A stretch of 10,086 nt of DNA from Dehalococcoidia bacterium (GTDB taxonomy: Bacteria > Chloroflexota > Dehalococcoidia > UBA3495), in the NCBI GenBank assembly GCA_002730485.1, contig PCAH01000100.1, positions 1 to 10,086 on the forward strand. Direction: 5' to 3'. The notes beneath the pieces are model-generated. The model saw only the letters and a program-made list of their open reading frames with translations, ran no database searches and was not told the origin of the DNA. Both the position numbers and the translations under genes were made by a program. Shown here one piece after another: positions 6,658 to 10,086 of this stretch; within the stretch, counting starts at the first letter, position 1; every line of letters starts with the position of its first letter.

Positions 6658-7140
6658 TCATCTCTGGGATGCAAAAAAGACAATGTCTGTCTTGGCTGTT
6701 GTGGTCACTATAGTTGTGGTCTTGGTGCGGTTGGTCTTGGTACGACGCAGAACCGATTTCACGCGTGACGCAAGCTCATGGGTGGAGAACGGTTTGGTTA
6801 TGTAATCATCAGCTCCCATCTCCAAGCCCCTGACCTTGTCTTCGTCCCGGTCCATGGCCGTTACCATGATGATTGGGACTTGGGATGATTCACGAATCTT
6901 TTGGCAGGTGGTGAACCCGTCCATCTGCGGAAGCATGGCGCCCAGAAGCACTAACGAGGGCGCGGTATTGGGCAACATCTCGAGGGCTTCTTCGCCGGTT
7001 CCGACGCAGGCCACACGGTAGCCAACCTGTTCCAGGACGAACCTTTCTAAGCGTGAGATGCGATCGTCATCCTCAACCAGGAGTACCATGCCGCCGTTGG
7101 AAGCTGTGAGGCCACCCGATTCGGAACTTCCCAAAGCCAT
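6658..7140 (-). CDS. Atypical response-regulator receiver protein lacking the phospho-acceptor Asp
   Basis: A 160-residue protein with a single CheY-like receiver domain (about 18-137). Visible: VLLVEDDD (19-26) with the acidic metal-binding pair, the switch Thr94 in IIMVTAMD, and Lys116-Pro117 in DDYITKPFS. At the place where the family has LVLLD-x-MLPxMDG, this protein reads LVLLGAMLPQMDG: the phosphorylated Asp is Gly67 (codon at 6940-6942). All surrounding features are intact, so it is a pseudo-receiver or acts without phosphorylation. No DNA-binding domain follows; the tail is Lys/Thr-rich (TKTNRTKTTTIVTTTAKT) and stops at TGA. Start ATG 7140 has GGAG 11 bases upstream; Met18 is a possible alternative. 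It diverges from speD and is followed in the same frame by the small domain at 6576-6253. It may control the pilin cluster further downstream; that is inference from proximity. Confidence 0.85.
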   Translation of the reverse strand: MALGSSESGGLTASNGGMVLLVEDDDRISRLERFVLEQVGYRVACVGTGEEALEMLPNTAPSLVLLGAMLPQMDGFTTCQKIRESSQVPIIMVTAMDRDEDKVRGLEMGADDYITKPFSTHELASRVKSVLRRTKTNRTKTTTIVTTTAKTDIVFFASQR

Positions 7141-7273
7141 GAATCTTCAATCTCCAGATTTGTTCGGTTAGATTCAACGCTACCACGGTTCTAGATTAAA
7201 AGAGAGCCGTCAGTTCGAACGGATCAAAAACGAGCGTGACATGATCGAATTGGTGACCTTTTAATGTCGGGCC

Positions 7274-7302
7274 TTGCCTAGCTTTGGATGGGCATATAGA
7301 AT
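7274..7302 (+). promoter_or_regulatory. Sigma70-type promoter of speD-speE
   Basis: TTGCCT (7274-7279), an exact 17-base spacer and TAGAAT (7297-7302, five of six -10 bases). Transcription would begin near 7309, leaving a leader of about 45 bases with GGAGG at 7341-7345. The leader is too short for a known riboswitch. The rest of the divergent gap 7141-7353 shows nothing else clear. Confidence 0.6.
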
Positions 7303-7353
7303 GTTTCATTGTTGCGCTCAAACCAACCTATGAATATTCAGGAGGACAGGTGA

Positions 7354-7722
7354 TTGGAAGTACTAGGTTCTCATCTCTTGTTGGAACTCAAGGACTGTAA
7401 CCCCGAGCTACTAAACGACCTCTCTTACATCCGTAAAGTGATGATAGAGACGGCTGAAGGCGTTGGCGCCACCATCATCGGCGAATCCTTCCACCACTTC
7501 TCACCCCAGGGCGTTACCGGGATTCTGGCCATCGCCGAGTCCCACATATCCATTCATACCTGGCCAGAATACGGTTATGCAGCCGCAGATATATTCTCGT
7601 GTGGTACGTCTTTCAGGCCAATGGAAGCCGCGACGAAATTAGCGGAAGCACTGGAATGCGGTAACCCAGAGATCCAAGAGATACAACGCGGACTTGCGGT
7701 CCAGGAGGCCGTGGGGCTCTGA
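7354..7722 (+). CDS. speD: S-adenosylmethionine decarboxylase proenzyme, prokaryotic type
   Basis: Decarboxylates S-adenosylmethionine to give the aminopropyl donor for polyamine synthesis; a pyruvoyl enzyme made by self-cleavage. At 122 residues it is the short class 1B form (Thermotoga/Bacillus type). The cleavage site AESHISIHTWPE places the pyruvoyl-forming serine at residue 63, with His68 and Cys83 (FSCG) as the processing and catalytic residues, the same numbering as the well-studied Thermotoga enzyme. Cleavage between Glu62 and Ser63 yields beta and alpha chains. Start TTG 7354 is preferred because GGAGG (7341-7345) precedes it by 8 bases and the protein begins with the usual LGxHLLLEL. 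speE follows after 18 bases, forming a two-gene operon behind the promoter at 7274-7302. No putrescine- or agmatine-making gene is in the window. Confidence 0.97.
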   Translation: MEVLGSHLLLELKDCNPELLNDLSYIRKVMIETAEGVGATIIGESFHHFSPQGVTGILAIAESHISIHTWPEYGYAAADIFSCGTSFRPMEAATKLAEALECGNPEIQEIQRGLAVQEAVGL

Positions 7723-7740
7723 TCGGGTTCTCTGTTTAGT

Positions 7741-8652
7741 ATGGATATGCCTGGCAATTGGTTCATTGAAGGCGTCTACGCCGACCTTAACGTGATGCTC
7801 AAGGTCCGTGAGGTTTTCTTTTCAGCCAGCACCGCCTACCAAAAAGTTGAAGTTCTGGACTCCGAACTGTTTGGGCGCAGTCTGGTCCTAGACGGCAAGA
7901 CGCAATCCACGGAACGCGACGAACACATCTACCACGAGACTCTGGTTCACCCCGCTATGTTGTGCCACCCAGACCCCAAGCAGGTTTTCATCGGCGGCGG
8001 TGGCGAGGGCGGCACTCTCCGCGAGATCCTTGCCCACAAATCGGTAGAACGGGCCACCATGATCGACCTGGACCCGGAGGTGGTCGCGCTCTGTCGCCAG
8101 TACCTCCCCAATCACCATCAGGGCAGCTTCGACGATCCCCGAACCAACCTACTGCACGAAGACGCCCGCGCCTACCTCCAAAACACTTCAGATTTCTATG
8201 ATGTGATCATTCTGGATTTGGTTGACCCCCTTGAAGGTGGGACTGCTGCTCTTCTTTACACCCAGGAGTTCTACTCTCTGGCCAAGGCCCGCCTGAACAC
8301 CGGTGGGGTTCTAGTAACCCAATCTGGTCCGGCTGGATTGTTGAGTTACACCGAGTGTTTCACCACGATCTTCAACACTCTGGGAACTTTGTTCGACCAT
8401 ACCAAGGCTGTACAGGTGCATGTACCGGCTTTCCAGACGCTGTGGGGCTTCACCATCGCTTCCGACACGGCTTTCCCCCAGGTTTCTGAAGCCGAGGTTG
8501 AGGCCGAGTTAGCCAGCAGGCTATCCAAGCGGTTGCAGTATTTGGACGGTGAGAGCTACACCAATATGCACTCGCTCACCAAGTTCCAGAGGGATGGCAT
8601 CAAGACCGAGACGAGGATTAACAAAGACTCAGACCCAGTCTTCATGATCTGA
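7741..8652 (+). CDS. speE: Polyamine aminopropyltransferase, thermospermine-synthase (ACL5)-like
   Basis: Transfers the aminopropyl group of decarboxylated S-adenosylmethionine to a di- or polyamine; cytoplasmic. An N-terminal beta domain (FFSASTAYQKVEVLDSELFG) is followed by a Rossmann-type methyltransferase fold: DGKTQSTERDEHIYHE (51-66), the nucleotide-binding GGGGEGGT (85-92), the acidic DLDPEV (109-114) and the catalytic ILDLVDP (157-163). Length 303 is usual. Several stretches (DPLEGGTAALLYT, VTQSGPAGL, HVPAFQTLWGFTIASD) resemble plant ACL5 thermospermine synthases and their prokaryotic relatives more than the E. coli/Bacillus putrescine-specific enzymes, where IPTYPSG-like residues occupy the substrate loop. 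The amine acceptor may therefore be spermidine or another longer amine. ATG 7741 has no clear ribosome site 18 bases after speD, so translation is probably coupled; ATG 7747 is an alternative. Transcription ends at the strong hairpin 8725-8758. Confidence 0.95.
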   Translation: MDMPGNWFIEGVYADLNVMLKVREVFFSASTAYQKVEVLDSELFGRSLVLDGKTQSTERDEHIYHETLVHPAMLCHPDPKQVFIGGGGEGGTLREILAHKSVERATMIDLDPEVVALCRQYLPNHHQGSFDDPRTNLLHEDARAYLQNTSDFYDVIILDLVDPLEGGTAALLYTQEFYSLAKARLNTGGVLVTQSGPAGLLSYTECFTTIFNTLGTLFDHTKAVQVHVPAFQTLWGFTIASDTAFPQVSEAEVEAELASRLSKRLQYLDGESYTNMHSLTKFQRDGIKTETRINKDSDPVFMI

Positions 8653-8724
8653 CCGACTGCGTCGGGGCAAATCCCTGCCGGTTTCGAGGTTCGTTTAGAC
8701 CGCTCGGGTGGTTATTCCTGAAAT

Positions 8725-8758
8725 AAAAAAGAGAGCGCCTATTGGCGCTCTCTTTTTT
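8725..8758. terminator. Strong bidirectional Rho-independent terminator
   Basis: GAGAGCGCC (8731-8739) and GGCGCTCTC (8744-8752) form a perfect 9-bp stem around TATT. It is flanked by six A (8725-8730) and six T (8753-8758), which extend the stem to 15 bp and give a T-run on either strand. It lies between speE (+) and the convergent fusion gene (-) and should stop both transcripts. Confidence 0.93.
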
Positions 8759-8778
8759 GTTGCTTGGTGTTTGGGATT

Positions 8779-10086
8779 CTACGGGCGGATTAGAACCCTG
8801 GTTGTGCCGTCTGGGTCGGAGCGTTTGGTTAGGACCTCGTGTCCGGCTTTCTCCGCCCACAGGCTTACGTCGTAGATGTTCAGCGCGTCGGCCAGGATGG
8901 CTTCCACGAATGACTCTTTATCTACGCCCACCTGCTTGGTTAGAGCTGCAATCACTCCGGCACAGCTCTTACCGCGGCCGTCGATGACCACCCAACCATT
9001 GGAGCCACTGACGGGGATGACCTCGCCGTCATGAACGTCGACTTCGCCGCTCTTGCGGAGGTCAATCTGACGCTTGAATTCTGCCACGGATTCCCAGGCT
9101 ACTGCCCTGTCTCGTTCTCCGTCGCCGCAGACCGCGCCCCTGACTCCTACGATGTCGGGGTTGATGCGGGCTAGCTCGTCAAGGTCAGAAAGTTTCAAAT
9201 GACCAGACAATGAAGTGCTCATGCCCAATTCCTTGCCCCTTAAGACCAGGTCCTTCAGCACAGGCTCCGGCATGAAGTCGAAAATATTTCGGCCGTCTTT
9301 GGTCAGAGTATCAATCAACCAGCCGTCGCACTCGCCGTCTTTAGCCAAATCGACCATACACAGCGGGTCTAGGCCGTCATCAAAGAGCACGTTGTCGGCG
9401 AAAACAGAGCCAACCAGCTTACAGTTGAAGCCTTCCAGGGCCATGCGAGACTCTTTAAGTACTTGCACTGCCTGGTCGTAGTTAGCTTCTTGGAAACCAA
9501 CCTTCACTGAGGTGGCATCCAACATCGCGGCGGCATAAACAGCCATCGCCACGGTGCCGGCTTGGTTGGGAACCACGCCCAGCGTTACGCTAACGTGCTT
9601 CTCTATCGGCATGACGCCGCGCACTGCTTTAACGATGTTAGGGTGGCCGGAGCCGACCAAAGCCTCTTGCAGGTTCTTAACGTCGATGATATCAGCGCCG
9701 CCCTGTTCGGCTTCCATCGCTTCTTCCATGTTCTGCACGCTCACCATGAGTAACATGCCCGATGAAAAGTTGTTATTTCCGTCTAACCATGCGCCACGTG
9801 ACTTGGTTGGCACGGCCGGGATTACTGCGGGTTTTGGTTTGAGGGGTTCCAATTCTTCTCTCAACTCTGACTTCTCCACTGGTGATAGATCGAATAAAGG
9901 CGGACGGACCGAACCGCCGGACATGCCCATGAGTTCGGCCCAATGTTTAACCATGGCTACGGGTAATGCTCCGTTGTACTTGGTTTGAGTCTTGGTCCAC
10001 CAGGTATCGGAGAGTTCTTTCAAACGGCGTAGCTTAGTGTCGTAGAATCTTTCGTCCAGATCGCCTTTGCAGGCACGGTCGATCCA
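8779..10086 (-). CDS. Fusion protein: DapA-like aldolase (C-terminal part) - MfnB-like synthase - TusA-like domain; 5' end beyond the window
   Basis: One open frame runs from the right window edge to TAG 8779-8781 (435 visible codons). A TTG at 10023 has been taken as residue 1 for numbering, but 21 open codons precede it, so the true start lies outside. Residues up to about 62 match the end of the dihydrodipicolinate synthase/N-acetylneuraminate lyase family (ALPVAMVKHWAELMGM, VRPPLFDLSPVEKSEL). A Pro-rich linker (61-84) follows. Residues about 90-322 are a complete MfnB/DUF556 TIM barrel, which in methanogens joins two glyceraldehyde-3-phosphates into a furan phosphate for methanofuran. Visible are GGADIIDVKN with Lys116, VKVG with Lys174, and IDTLTKDGRNIFDF with Asp238 and Lys242, plus DIVGVRGAVC. 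Residues about 340-414 are TusA/SirA-like: VIDGRGKSC (Cys354), ILADALNIYDVSLWAEKAGHEVL. The usual CPxP is CAGV. Function of the whole is unknown; cytoplasmic. Ends at the shared terminator. Confidence 0.85.
   Translation of the reverse strand, partial: WIDRACKGDLDERFYDTKLRRLKELSDTWWTKTQTKYNGALPVAMVKHWAELMGMSGGSVRPPLFDLSPVEKSELREELEPLKPKPAVIPAVPTKSRGAWLDGNNNFSSGMLLMVSVQNMEEAMEAEQGGADIIDVKNLQEALVGSGHPNIVKAVRGVMPIEKHVSVTLGVVPNQAGTVAMAVYAAAMLDATSVKVGFQEANYDQAVQVLKESRMALEGFNCKLVGSVFADNVLFDDGLDPLCMVDLAKDGECDGWLIDTLTKDGRNIFDFMPEPVLKDLVLRGKELGMSTSLSGHLKLSDLDELARINPDIVGVRGAVCGDGERDRAVAWESVAEFKRQIDLRKSGEVDVHDGEVIPVSGSNGWVVIDGRGKSCAGVIAALTKQVGVDKESFVEAILADALNIYDVSLWAEKAGHEVLTKRSDPDGTTRVLIRP

Noticed and set aside
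9554..9988. Plus-strand frame of 144 codons
   Set aside because: Antisense to the MfnB-like module, whose motifs are unambiguous; composition is that of a shadow frame.

Overview
This window is bacterial chromosome of moderate GC. Most genes are spaced a few tens of bases apart, with Shine-Dalgarno sequences (GGAGG/AGGAG) and several TTG starts. Gene content (type IV prepilins, DUF11 surface protein, short TPR protein with an acidic tail, prokaryotic SpeD next to an ACL5-like aminopropyltransferase) would suit an uncultured Chloroflexota (Dehalococcoidia/SAR202-like). That placement is inference from gene flavour; there is no marker gene.

Layout. 1-1215 (+) is an aspartate kinase (lysC) cut by the left window edge. 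It is followed at 1301-2017 (+) by a family-2 glycosyltransferase resembling dolichyl/polyprenyl-phosphate glucosyltransferases. A 385-base gap with two small hairpins and a plausible promoter leads to 2403-3224 (+), a TPR protein with a HIRAN-like segment and a very acidic C-terminus. Convergent to it is a minus-strand surface/pilus cluster, read right to left: a type IV pilin (5779-5375), a second prepilin-like protein (5216-4758) and an N-terminally anchored protein with two DUF11 repeats (4761-3328). The last two overlap by ATGA. Upstream of the pilin is about 470 bases of regulatory DNA with a candidate promoter and an 11-bp tandem repeat. Further right (minus) are a small alpha/beta protein (6576-6253) and a receiver-domain protein (7140-6658) that lacks the phospho-acceptor aspartate. 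These two are in the same frame, separated by one TGA and a 27-codon linker.

Divergent from the receiver is a polyamine operon (+): speD (7354-7722) and speE (7741-8652). It has a good sigma70-type promoter and ends in a strong, probably bidirectional terminator (8725-8758). From the right edge runs a minus-strand gene (10086-8779, 5' end outside the window) that encodes three modules in one reading frame: the C-terminus of a DapA/NAL-type aldolase, a full MfnB-like domain ((5-formylfuran-3-yl)methyl phosphate synthase, methanofuran pathway) with its lysines retained, and a TusA/SirA-like domain with its cysteine retained. This fusion is the most novel item in the window.

How the genes work together. 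SpeD makes decarboxylated S-adenosylmethionine, which SpeE uses as aminopropyl donor. The three minus-strand surface genes probably build a pilus or pseudopilus-like structure, and the receiver protein next to them may regulate it. The fusion points to small-molecule (furan or sulfur-related) biosynthesis of unknown product.
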